In this document: positions 27,156 through 35,056 of the stretch, piece by piece
How positions within the stretch are numbered: the stretch's first letter is position 1
Layout of the letters: every line of letters begins with the position of its first letter
From: an uncultured Bacteroidia bacterium
GTDB lineage: Bacteria > Bacteroidota > Bacteroidia > Bacteroidales > Prolixibacteraceae
Length of the DNA: 42,694 bases
Assembly (NCBI GenBank): GCA_903923905.1
Contig: CAIXZH010000031.1
Span: 1-42,694, forward strand
Reading direction: 5' to 3'
Translations under genes and position numbers: made by a program
Notes under the pieces: model-generated
The model's input: the letters and a program-made list of their open reading frames with translations, nothing else
Databases searched by the model: none
What the model was told of the DNA's origin: nothing

Positions 27156-27437
27156 CTATGGATTATACAAATCCTTATGATAAAAGCCCAAAATATTCTG
27201 TATCATCAGGCAATAAGATTCAGCTCTGTTATCGGAAGGGGATTTTTCCAGAAATCCGGAGAATTGATTGAGGGCATCACCCCATCGCTGGAGCTTAAAA
27301 TAAATTTCACCTTTAAGAAAAAGCACCTCACAACTATTTTCAATTGGATGATTATCAAGAATTTTCAATGCCTCCTCAGGCAAACCTCTCTCAAGAGTTT
27401 CCTTTGCATTGATAATAATTGCTTCTATATCAATCAT
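27156..27437 (-). CDS. Small TPR-like protein
   Basis: A 93-residue soluble protein made of helices in a TPR pattern: GLPEEALKILDNHP, then LFLKGEIYFKLQRWGDALNQF, then a third partial unit. About two repeats are visible. No enzymatic motif is present. Its ATG overlaps the glycerate kinase TGA by 4 nt (ATGA), which strongly supports it as a real coupled gene. The function is unknown and is probably protein binding. Confidence 0.7.
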   Translation of the reverse strand: MIDIEAIIINAKETLERGLPEEALKILDNHPIENSCEVLFLKGEIYFKLQRWGDALNQFSGFLEKSPSDNRAESYCLMIQNILGFYHKDLYNP

Positions 27438-28558
27438 TTCGTGAATATCTTTAAAAATTTTCCCAACTGATAAGATAGTGACTTTGTCAGTTCATAAGAG
27501 TTTGACATTGCCTCTTCAAGGGTTATGGGGCAACTGGTAATCGAGAAAATCCCGTCAAAAAGAGGGGATGCCTCCGGGTTAATTGCACCCCCGATTGCAA
27601 TTACCGGTATTCCTGCCTCGCGGGCAGCATTGGCAATTACAGCAGGTACTTTGCCCTGACAGGTTTGCAGATCGATGCACCCTTCTCCTGTGATTACCAG
27701 GTCACAGGACTTCAAATCCTCCATTACCCCTAAAAGTTTAATTATCAGCTCGGCTCCAGGCTCCACCCTTGCATTTAAAAGTGCAATTAATGGAACTGCA
27801 ATTCCACCTGCAGCTCCTCCGCCAACCAACCCAACTAATTTTTTTTGAGTAATTTGTTCTAATACTGTAATATAGTTCTTTAATCCAAGCTCCAGATCTT
27901 TAATCATTTGGGGTGTTGCACCCTTTTGAGGGCCATAAACTACAGCTGCACCTTCCGCGCCCAACAACGGATTTTTAACATCCGTCGCTATAACAATTTC
28001 GCATTTCAAAATCTCAGGTCTAACATTACTACTCAATATCTGCGCAATCTGTATTAGGCCATTTCCTCCTTCTTCAATGGCATTTCCAGTATGATCAAGG
28101 AGGGTAAATCCCAATGCCATCAACATTCCTGTTCCCCCGTCTACCGTTGCACTACCTCCAATGCCCAGGATGATCTTTTGAACACCGTTTTTTACCGCAG
28201 CCAAAATCAACTCGCCTGTTCCGCGTGAGGAGACTACCATTGGATTTAACTCATCAGCTGTCAAAAGATTCAACCCCGAAGCTTCAGCCATTTCAATGAT
28301 TGCACACTTCGATTCTGCCAGCCATCCATAACGTGAATTGATTTGTCTGCCAACGGGGTCATGAACGGGAACCTGAATAAAAATTCCACCTAATTTATTA
28401 ATCAATAATTCGTTAGTGCCGTCTCCCCCATCGGCAAGGGGATGTTTGATAATCTCCAGTGAGTCATCTGCCATCAGAAGTCCATCGGAAATTGCATCCG
28501 CAAAATCGGAAGCCGAAAGAGAACCTTTCATGGCATTTGGAGCAAGTAATATTCTCAT
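27434..28558 (-). CDS. Glycerate kinase (GlxK/GarK family)
   Basis: A 374-residue enzyme of the type-1 glycerate kinase family, forming phosphoglycerate from D-glycerate and ATP. Signature segments include the N-terminal LLAPNAMKGSLSA, HPLADGGDGTNE, GSATVDGGTGM, ATDVKNPLLG, VYGPQKGAT, and GEGCIDLQT near the C-terminus. Length is normal for the family. It lies 22 nt after the RelA/SpoT homologue and is coupled to the small TPR gene. No other glycerate-pathway gene is nearby. Confidence 0.9.
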   Translation of the reverse strand: MRILLAPNAMKGSLSASDFADAISDGLLMADDSLEIIKHPLADGGDGTNELLINKLGGIFIQVPVHDPVGRQINSRYGWLAESKCAIIEMAEASGLNLLTADELNPMVVSSRGTGELILAAVKNGVQKIILGIGGSATVDGGTGMLMALGFTLLDHTGNAIEEGGNGLIQIAQILSSNVRPEILKCEIVIATDVKNPLLGAEGAAVVYGPQKGATPQMIKDLELGLKNYITVLEQITQKKLVGLVGGGAAGGIAVPLIALLNARVEPGAELIIKLLGVMEDLKSCDLVITGEGCIDLQTCQGKVPAVIANAAREAGIPVIAIGGAINPEASPLFDGIFSITSCPITLEEAMSNSYELTKSLSYQLGKFLKIFTK

Positions 28559-28580
28559 TGAATCAAACTTTTTAAGAGAT

Positions 28581-30773
28581 TCAGGCGTCAGATCTGGTAA
28601 CCGAGAGGACCCCCTTTATATTTTTTAATTTTTGAATCAGAAAATCAAGATGCTCCAGATCATTGACAAAAACCCGCATAGTCCCGTCAAAAGCCTTATC
28701 TTCCGAATTTATGGCAATCGAACGCATCTGAATACCAACCTCTTTCGAAATAATTCGGGAAATATCCGTTACGATACCGGAACGGTCGGATCCGGATATA
28801 TGGATCGTTGCCTGAAATGAGTTCCTCTTTCCGGTATTTCTCCATTTTGCCTTTATAATCCGATAGGGATAACGTTCAACCATCTGTTTGGCATTCGGAC
28901 AGGTTCTCCTGTGAATTTTTATCCCTTCAAAAATCGTTACAAATCCGAATATTTCGTCACCAAAAATTGGATTGCAGCAAACTGCAAGCTTATAATTGAC
29001 ATCTTTAAGGTTATTATCAATCACCAGATAGTCGTCGCTATTATCAAAAGACAGCTCTTTAACCTCTTGTGCAGGAAGCATTTCTGCAAGTTTATCCTGC
29101 TGAGACTCCTCCAGTTTTCCAATAACCTGTTCCTTAATTTCAAGGGTATCAATTTTTCCTGCCGATATATTAAAATAGAGATCAACCGCGAGCTTTAATT
29201 TGTAATGCTTTAGGATATCCCGGATTACCGAATCGTTAAGTTCAATTTTCCAGTTTTTAAACTTACGCCGAAGAATCTCTTTGCCGTTTTCAGCTTCCTT
29301 TTTATGATCTTCGTTCAGACTCGCCTTTATGCGTGTTTTAGCCTTTGAAGTAACCACAAAATCGAGCCAGTCGAGTTTTGGCTTTTGGTTATTGGATGTT
29401 TCAACGGTTATCTGATCACCATTCTTAAGCACATATTTCAAGGTAACCAGTTTCCCGTTGACTTTTCCGCCTACGCATTTGTCACCTATTTTTGAATGAA
29501 TTTCGTAGGCAAAATCAAGGAGTGTAGCCCCTGCCCGCAACTTAAGCAGATCACCTTTGGGGGTAAAAACAAAAATCTCATCCTCGTAAATATTTACCTT
29601 AAAATCATCAATAAAATCAACCGGATTAAGTTGTGGGTTTTCAAGAATTTCACGTACATTTTTTAGCCATTTATCAATCTCATCGCCTCCTTTTCCCCCT
29701 TTATACCTCCAATGTGCTGCCAGACCATTCTCAGCGATGTCATCCATCCGATGAGTTCGTATCTGAACTTCAACCCATCTTTTACCAGGTCCAAGCACAG
29801 TGGTATGCAAAGATTCATAACCATTTGATTTCGGATAGGTTATCCAATCTCTAAGCCGGTCAGGATTGGAAAGGTATTCCTCTGTAACTACCGAAAAGGC
29901 CTGCCAGCAATTAGCTTTCTCATTTTCAGGTTCTGAATTTAAAATAATGCGGATAGCAAATAGGTCAAAAACTTCATGAAAGTCAACTTTCTGCTTCTGC
30001 ATTTTATTCCAAATTGAGTAAATCGATTTGGTTCTGGCTTTCATCTCGAAATTAAAACCCCTGCTCTTTAGTTTCTTCTCAATGGGGAGTACAAATGCCG
30101 AAACAAAACTTGCCCGTTCAACGGCAGTTTCTTTTAACTTCTCAACAATAGATTCATAATCAGAAGGATGAATAAATTTCAAGGCGAGGTCAAGCAACTC
30201 TGTATTAACCTTATAAAGACCCAAACGATGTGCAAGTGGTGCGTAGAGATGCCAGGTATCAATAGATAACCGCTCTCTGATTACTGCAGGCTGGCTATTT
30301 AATGTCCGCATATCCTGCAACTGATCGGCTATCTTAATTAAGATCACTTTAACATCGCCTGATAAAGCAAGCAAAAGTCTCCTGAAATTTTCACTTTGAA
30401 AAGCCAGATTTCCGGTATTTAAAGAATTGATCTTGATCATTCCGTCCAGAATCACTGCCACATTGACTCCAAACCGGCTCTTTATATCTTCGTTTGAAAA
30501 TTCAATCCCATTAGAACCAAAAACATTATGCAACAAAGCAGAGATGAGTGAATCAGTAGATAATCCCAATTCAAGAACAGCAATTTTCGCCACTGCGATT
30601 GAATGATTCAGGATAAATTCACCTTCGTTCCATACAGAATTACCAAGTATATGAGCTGCAAAATTGAAGGCTTTGTCGATCATTGGCAGATCACCCACTG
30701 GCAAACTCTTTGTACACTGAAAGATCAGGGCATGGTAAGAATTCTTTATTTTTTCGTCAAGTAATTGATCCAC
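28581..30773 (-). CDS. relA: Long RelA/SpoT homologue, probably synthetase-only
   Basis: A 730-residue RSH enzyme of the stringent response. In order it has an HD-like hydrolase domain (about 40-180), a synthetase domain (about 225-345: KSIYSIWNKMQ, YPKSNGYESLHT, EVQIRT), TGS (about 385-445), a region with a Cys-Cys pair (AVCCNPIFGD) and a C-terminal ACT domain. The hydrolase motif HDxxED is replaced: His82-Asn83 is followed by VFGS, so the metal-binding Asp and Glu/Asp are lost and ppGpp hydrolysis is unlikely. The synthetase has RLRD before the YPKSNGY motif, resembling the basic RxKD class rather than the acidic ExDD of gamma-proteobacterial RelA. The start is GTG at 30773. A second, bifunctional RSH is expected elsewhere in the genome. 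Confidence 0.92.
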   Translation of the reverse strand: MDQLLDEKIKNSYHALIFQCTKSLPVGDLPMIDKAFNFAAHILGNSVWNEGEFILNHSIAVAKIAVLELGLSTDSLISALLHNVFGSNGIEFSNEDIKSRFGVNVAVILDGMIKINSLNTGNLAFQSENFRRLLLALSGDVKVILIKIADQLQDMRTLNSQPAVIRERLSIDTWHLYAPLAHRLGLYKVNTELLDLALKFIHPSDYESIVEKLKETAVERASFVSAFVLPIEKKLKSRGFNFEMKARTKSIYSIWNKMQKQKVDFHEVFDLFAIRIILNSEPENEKANCWQAFSVVTEEYLSNPDRLRDWITYPKSNGYESLHTTVLGPGKRWVEVQIRTHRMDDIAENGLAAHWRYKGGKGGDEIDKWLKNVREILENPQLNPVDFIDDFKVNIYEDEIFVFTPKGDLLKLRAGATLLDFAYEIHSKIGDKCVGGKVNGKLVTLKYVLKNGDQITVETSNNQKPKLDWLDFVVTSKAKTRIKASLNEDHKKEAENGKEILRRKFKNWKIELNDSVIRDILKHYKLKLAVDLYFNISAGKIDTLEIKEQVIGKLEESQQDKLAEMLPAQEVKELSFDNSDDYLVIDNNLKDVNYKLAVCCNPIFGDEIFGFVTIFEGIKIHRRTCPNAKQMVERYPYRIIKAKWRNTGKRNSFQATIHISGSDRSGIVTDISRIISKEVGIQMRSIAINSEDKAFDGTMRVFVNDLEHLDFLIQKLKNIKGVLSVTRSDA

Positions 30774-30823
30774 AATAAGAAATTTTATCAGGTTAAACTA
30801 TTGATATTGGATAAACCGAATTA

Positions 30824-30831
30824 CAAAAATA
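30824..30831 (-). promoter_or_regulatory. Candidate -7 box for the RSH gene
   Basis: On the - strand this reads TATTTTTG, matching TAnnTTTG, 50 nt before the GTG start. A TTG at the -33 position lies 18 nt further upstream, at the end of the sulfatase gene. This is a short match in AT-rich DNA. Confidence 0.3.
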
Positions 30832-30852
30832 ACGAGTCTAACGGTTTTCCAA

Positions 30853-32316
30853 CTAATTTCTGACTTTATCTGCCGGCCAATGTAGTTCGGTATTCCAAAT
30901 TCCGGACTCTGAACGTGCATGTTTCAGAAAATCTGCAATCTTGGCCACAATGTCCGGATGTTTGGAGGCGATATTCAAATCCTCATGAATATCAGTGCTT
31001 AAGTCATACAATTCAAGAGGTTCTTCGGTTCCGAATCTCACCCCTTTCCATTTACCCATCCGAACTGCCTGCTTGGTACCGCCTTCATGAAATTCCCAGT
31101 ATAAAAAATCATGTTTCTTTTGATCCCCAATTCCAGTGAGTTCAGGAACCATTGATATTCCGTCGATAGAGTTAGTCAGTTGGATTCCTGCCAATTCTGC
31201 CGCAGTGGGAAGGAAATCCCAGAAAGCAGAGGGATAATTGGAAACCTTCCTACGAGGAATCCTTCCAGGCCAACTGGCAATGTACGGAATCCTGATTCCA
31301 CCTTCATAAAGAGACCTTTTAAATCCTCTAAGGGATCCTCCGCTATTAAAAAACCCAGGATCTGCACCCCCCTCTAAATGGGGGCCATTGTCGGAAGTAA
31401 AGATGATCAGCGTTTTTTTATCTAACCCAGATTCTTTTAATTTTGCAACAATCTCACCAACATACCGATCAAGCCTGCTGATCATTGCTGCAAAAACCGC
31501 TCTTGGCTGACTCTGAGAACCATATGCACCCTTTCTGTAATTAGTACCAGAGTCTATCCCTATAAAAGGAACTTCAGGAAACACCCCTTTAAAATGAAGC
31601 AGAAGACTATCCTCCGGAGCCATCAATTCGGCATGAGGGATGGTATAGGGACAATACAGAAAGAATGGATTATATCTATGATTATCAATGAATTGAAGAG
31701 CCATTCTATGAATTTCGTCAGGGGCATATTGTACTTTGCCTCCATTTTTATTTTCCTTTAAATAAACCTTTTCACTATTGTGCCACAAATATTCCGGATA
31801 GTAGTTGTGTGCAAGAACCTGACTATTAAACCCGAAAAATTCATCAAAGCCCTGATTTTCAGGAATTCCTTTGGTTCCTGGTCCACCAAGTCCCCATTTT
31901 CCAAATGCACCGGTTGCATAGCCGGCCTCTCTGAACATCTTTGCAACAGTATAGGTCGTATCCGGAAGAGGTTCCTCCCCTTCAGGCAGCATATCTTTAT
32001 TCCCACGGATATAGGTATGTCCTGTATTTAGCCCTGTCATCAGCGAAGAACGTGAGGGAGCACACACTGTACAACCGGCATAATGACTTGTAAACCTGAT
32101 GCCTGATGCCGCCAATTGGTCAATATTGGGGGTTTTAAATTTTGTTTGTCCGTAACAGCTAAGATCACCATAACCAAGATCATCGGCTAAAATGAATATG
32201 ACATTTGGACGAGGATTTGTATTTTTTTTTACCGGATTGGCTTCAGTGACATTGCATCCCAACAACATGACAGTGCTCATTCCCAAATGGATTAAAGCAG
32301 AATTTAAATTACTCAT
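30853..32316 (-). CDS. Type I sulfatase, predicted lipoprotein
   Basis: A 487-residue sulfatase (S1 family) hydrolysing sulfate esters, probably on a polysaccharide. It has VIFILADDLGYGD (metal-binding Asp pair), the formylglycine motif with Cys85 in CAPSRSSLMTG, GKWGLGGPG, and FTSDNGPH for the second metal-ligand region. The N-terminus has a lipoprotein signal ending in MLLGC (Cys21), so it should be membrane-anchored in the periplasm or at the surface. ATG 32316 is preferred over a TTG 15 nt upstream. It needs a formylglycine-generating or anSME-type maturase, not seen here. It starts 24 nt after the CBM9-like gene, which suggests co-transcription. The aryl versus glycan substrate is not determinable. 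Confidence 0.9.
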   Translation of the reverse strand: MSNLNSALIHLGMSTVMLLGCNVTEANPVKKNTNPRPNVIFILADDLGYGDLSCYGQTKFKTPNIDQLAASGIRFTSHYAGCTVCAPSRSSLMTGLNTGHTYIRGNKDMLPEGEEPLPDTTYTVAKMFREAGYATGAFGKWGLGGPGTKGIPENQGFDEFFGFNSQVLAHNYYPEYLWHNSEKVYLKENKNGGKVQYAPDEIHRMALQFIDNHRYNPFFLYCPYTIPHAELMAPEDSLLLHFKGVFPEVPFIGIDSGTNYRKGAYGSQSQPRAVFAAMISRLDRYVGEIVAKLKESGLDKKTLIIFTSDNGPHLEGGADPGFFNSGGSLRGFKRSLYEGGIRIPYIASWPGRIPRRKVSNYPSAFWDFLPTAAELAGIQLTNSIDGISMVPELTGIGDQKKHDFLYWEFHEGGTKQAVRMGKWKGVRFGTEEPLELYDLSTDIHEDLNIASKHPDIVAKIADFLKHARSESGIWNTELHWPADKVRN

Positions 32317-32340
32317 TGACTGATAGTTCAAACAATAAAA

Positions 32341-32979
32341 CTAAACTTTATCTTCCAGTTTTACCTGGCCAAAATAAGCTGGCTGATGAAAATCCGGATT
32401 TAATGTCCCAATTGGAGACCAGCTAAGGTAGTGCGGAACGGAGGTTTCATCACCGCATTTATAAAAATTAGCCTGAAATTCACTCCCTGCTCTGAGACCT
32501 ATTAATTGTAAAGGTATTGCCACGGTGAGCGACCAACTGACAGGATTACCTTCCGCTGACAAGGTTTCAGAAGTTAATGATGGGAATCTTAAAATCTGGT
32601 CCAAACTATCCTTATCAAGGCCTTTCCTGGAATGACGATCTGAACCGGAAGCAGATAAGCAAACTCCAAGACAATTGAATTCGAAATTACGGTAAAAATC
32701 TTCCTGTTCTATAAAAAATTCTACACATGAATCCTGCCAGACTGGCTCCTGATCCGCATGGCAAACTGCCCGAATCAATTCACCTCCTACCTGATAATTA
32801 AGCCATAAATACCGATCATCATAGCCTGTAAAAACTTTAACTTCAATAAGATGTGAAAATTCAATCCAGTTAATTTTATCAATTTTAATCATCGCACCCG
32901 AAGCGATCAATTGTGAAGCGGTGAATATTGGGTTGGCAGGTGACAACTCATTCAGAAATGGAATTTTCAATTCAGACAT
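32341..32979 (-). CDS. CBM9-like carbohydrate-binding protein
   Basis: A 212-residue protein resembling the family 9 carbohydrate-binding domain-like fold found as stand-alone proteins in Bacteroidota: an early conserved Trp-based strand, VWQDSCVEFFIE (about 92-103), the FEFNCLG strand, SWSLTVAIPL, FQANFYKCGD and the late LSWSPIGTLNPDFHQP segment. The start MSELKIPF at 32979 is chosen over an in-frame start at 33075, because the extra 32 residues are unlike the family and would cover a dyad at 33000-33030. No signal peptide is seen from this start. Being next to a sulfatase suggests a shared role in glycan handling. Confidence 0.72.
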   Translation of the reverse strand: MSELKIPFLNELSPANPIFTASQLIASGAMIKIDKINWIEFSHLIEVKVFTGYDDRYLWLNYQVGGELIRAVCHADQEPVWQDSCVEFFIEQEDFYRNFEFNCLGVCLSASGSDRHSRKGLDKDSLDQILRFPSLTSETLSAEGNPVSWSLTVAIPLQLIGLRAGSEFQANFYKCGDETSVPHYLSWSPIGTLNPDFHQPAYFGQVKLEDKV

Positions 32980-32999
32980 ATGTTTATTTTTTTCTGCAA

Positions 33000-33030
33000 A
33001 ATAGCAGAATTTAGTTCTAATACTGCTATT
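33000..33030. promoter_or_regulatory. 8-bp inverted repeat upstream of the CBM9-like gene
   Basis: AATAGCAG at 33000-33007 and CTGCTATT at 33023-33030 form a perfect dyad with a 15-nt spacer, 21 nt upstream of the CBM9-like start and about 120 nt upstream of the divergent lipid kinase gene. The symmetry suits a dimeric repressor, but the regulator is unknown. Confidence 0.35.
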
Positions 33031-33117
33031 GTAATTCAATTTATCGCAATCTCCGGTAATTGAATTTTTCAACAAGCAAAAACAAAGCTGATTACAAAAA
33101 ATTCCAACTCATAATCG

Positions 33118-33125
33118 TACCTTTG
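33118..33125 (+). promoter_or_regulatory. -7 box of the lipid kinase gene
   Basis: TACCTTTG fits TAnnTTTG exactly and lies 26 nt before the ATG at 33152 in a divergent intergenic region, a usual distance in Bacteroidota. No clear -33 TTTG is present. Confidence 0.45.
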
Positions 33126-33151
33126 GTCCCAAAATCCGAATAGTAATTACT

Positions 33152-34045
33152 ATGTTTCAATCGCTTCCAAAAGAGAAGATTTTATTCCTGATAAATCCTA
33201 ATTCCGGAACCCGATTTAAGGGGCGCCTCCCAGAACTCATTAAAAAGCTGACCAATCCGGAAATCTTTGAGGTTGAGATTCATTTCACCAGGTTTAAGGG
33301 AGAGGCTACTGAGATCGTAAGTCAGAAATTGCAGGAAGGTTATCGCTATTTCGTTGCCGTAGGGGGCGATGGGACGATCAATGAAATAGGTAAAGTGCTA
33401 ATTAATACTGAGGCAATATTGGGAATAATCCCCATTGGTTCGGGTAACGGCCTTGCACGTCACCTTAATATACCATCGGACCCCAAGAAGGCTATTCTTG
33501 TAATTAATCAATTAAATATTAAGGCAATAGATTATGGCGTAATTAATAACATGCCTTTTTTCTGTACATGTGGAGTTGGTTTTGACGCATTGATCGGAGA
33601 GAAATTTGATCAAAATAAGCGAAGAGGACTTTCAAGTTATGTAAAAACTGTCATATCTGAATTTTTCAATTTTCATCCTGAGACTTACCAAATTTCTATT
33701 GATAACCAGAAAAAAACAGAACTCAGGGCCTTTCTGATCACCTTTGCCAATGCTTCACAATATGGGAATAACGCTTTAATTGCTCCAAAAGCTGATATTT
33801 GTGATGGAGAACTTGACATTTGCATCCTCTCCCCTTTCCGGTTTTATAAAGCTCTTCGTATTGGAATCCGTTTATTTTCAGGGAATATTGGCAAAAGTCA
33901 ACATATAGCGTACTACAAAGCCAGCCAAATCTATTTAGAAAGGGAATCTGAAGCGATTATTCATATCGACGGTGAAACCCGCCGGCCAGGCAAAAACCTG
34001 GATATTTCATTGATCAGCAAAGGATTAAAGGTATTGGTTCCATAA
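33152..34045 (+). CDS. Diacylglycerol/lipid kinase, YegS/BmrU family
   Basis: A 297-residue member of the diacylglycerol kinase catalytic-domain family. It has NPNSGT at the start, the nucleotide-binding VAVGGDGTINEIGK (about 69-82), IPIGSGNGLARHL (about 95-107), CGVGFDALIGE, and a C-terminal beta domain with DGELDICIL and HIDGETRRPG. It probably phosphorylates a membrane lipid (diacylglycerol or a sphingoid/ceramide type lipid, which Bacteroidota can contain). The specific lipid is not readable. It is monocistronic between divergent or convergent neighbours. Confidence 0.88.
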   Translation: MFQSLPKEKILFLINPNSGTRFKGRLPELIKKLTNPEIFEVEIHFTRFKGEATEIVSQKLQEGYRYFVAVGGDGTINEIGKVLINTEAILGIIPIGSGNGLARHLNIPSDPKKAILVINQLNIKAIDYGVINNMPFFCTCGVGFDALIGEKFDQNKRRGLSSYVKTVISEFFNFHPETYQISIDNQKKTELRAFLITFANASQYGNNALIAPKADICDGELDICILSPFRFYKALRIGIRLFSGNIGKSQHIAYYKASQIYLERESEAIIHIDGETRRPGKNLDISLISKGLKVLVP

Positions 34046-34060
34046 GTTGAAGTTGACTAA

Positions 34061-34077
34061 AATTATAGAATATAATT
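34061..34077. terminator. AT-only hairpin after the lipid kinase gene
   Basis: AATTATA-GAA-TATAATT is a perfect 7-bp dyad 16 nt after the stop codon at 34045. With no G:C pairs and no T-run, it would be a weak terminator at best. Confidence 0.25.
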
Positions 34078-34181
34078 CCGACTGGTTGTCATTTTTTCAA
34101 TTTCGGCATTTGCCTTCAACGGTCGATCATGAAATGTAGGGTTTCGATGAGTTTGATTTGAAAACGCTCATTATTCAACAC

Positions 34182-34207
34182 AAAAAATCCCGGGAAAAAT
34201 CCCGGGA
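34182..34207 (-). terminator. Rho-independent terminator for the 34252-34677 gene
   Basis: TCCCGGGA at 34188-34195 and again at 34200-34207 with an AAAA loop. The 8-mer is its own reverse complement, so the copies pair as a GC-rich stem. On the - strand the stem is followed by a run of six T (A-run at 34182-34187), as expected for intrinsic termination 45-70 nt after the gene's stop. Confidence 0.75.
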
Positions 34208-34251
34208 CTTTGATCCTTAAATTAGCTAAATGACACCATAAATTTCAACTT

Positions 34252-34677
34252 TTAAAATTTGAAACCGGCAATATAGCTTTTTGCATTGATCAGACCAGAC
34301 TCATTTTCGATCTTATGATCATCCGAAGGTTGGTCATTATTCAAAACTTTCTCATTGATAGGAGATGCCTTTGGGTCATATAACAATGAATCATCTGAAC
34401 TCCAGTAAGAACCCTCTGAAATCCATTGTGTAATGACAGTTGTGATTTGCCCTTTAACGTTCAGATCGCTATTTCGGGAAACCCAGGAACTGTTATTTCT
34501 GTTGTTCACATTTTCATCTTTAACCTCTGTTTTTATCCCTTTAGAACCAGAATTCAACGTTGAGGATAAATTGTTGTTTGCATTGACTTCTGTAGCACCA
34601 AGTAAAGCACATAAAACGGTTACTGTGAAACCACTTTTTAATGACCAAATACTGACAGAATTAATTTGCTTTTTCAT
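34252..34677 (-). CDS. Small exported protein of unknown function
   Basis: A 141-residue protein that I do not recognise. It has an N-terminal signal peptide (basic MKKQ start, hydrophobic FTVTVLCALLGA core, cleavage near VNA at about 34). The mature part is polar, rich in Asn, Ser and Asp, with low sequence complexity (NNRNNSSW, SSDDSLLYDP), no cysteines and a short YIAGFKF end. It stands alone, with a strong terminator after it and a 379-nt gap before it, so it is a separate, probably regulated transcript. Confidence 0.6.
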   Translation of the reverse strand: MKKQINSVSIWSLKSGFTVTVLCALLGATEVNANNNLSSTLNSGSKGIKTEVKDENVNNRNNSSWVSRNSDLNVKGQITTVITQWISEGSYWSSDDSLLYDPKASPINEKVLNNDQPSDDHKIENESGLINAKSYIAGFKF

Positions 34678-35056
34678 TTTTGTTACTCTTTAATTTAATT
34701 TTTTACTAACTGACTTTACTATGTCACAAACTGTGCCAAACACGTTATTTATTTATTATTTAGGCCATTAGTAACATTTAGTTGATAAAAAATTAACAAT
34801 TGGTGACAGGATAACATATTGATAATCAAAATAATTAGGCCTGTGGATTTGGTTTTTTGTAACTACAGGTGAAAGTCTCTGACAATATGAGCCGGAAGGT
34901 GGATCTTTCGGGAAAGTCTGTCAATCGATCGCCAAATTTTATATATAATACTCTATATATGATAATTAGAAAAACGTCAGGTTTAAAGGAACCCTGAAAC
35001 ACTATTGTCAGTTTTGTTAAAATTAAGTTAATTTAGAATCAAAATAAATACTAAAA
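34678..35056. other. Gene-free interval of 379 nt with small inverted and direct repeats
   Basis: No credible coding frame. Going right from the promoter side of the small exported protein: an AT-rich stretch, CACA-AAC-TGTG near 34727, CCTGT/ACAGG arms (34840-34844, 34865-34869), an 8-bp direct repeat GAAAGTCT (34871-34878 and 34912-34919), a CTTTC-GG-GAAAG hairpin (34905-34916) enclosed by TGACA/TGTCA (34880-34884, 34919-34923), and a TCAGG/CCTGA pair (34977-34981, 34993-34997) that could end the ABC permease transcript, with a short T-run on the - strand. Confidence 0.4.

Noticed and set aside
27138-27470. A 110-codon + strand frame over the small TPR gene
   Set aside because: The - strand frame has a TPR helix pattern and a 4-nt overlap with glycerate kinase; the + strand product is rich in Phe, Asn and Ile without a pattern.
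32980-33075. Longer start for the CBM9-like gene
   Set aside because: The added 32 residues are polar and Cys/Lys-rich, unlike the family start, and would cover an 8-bp dyad that looks regulatory.
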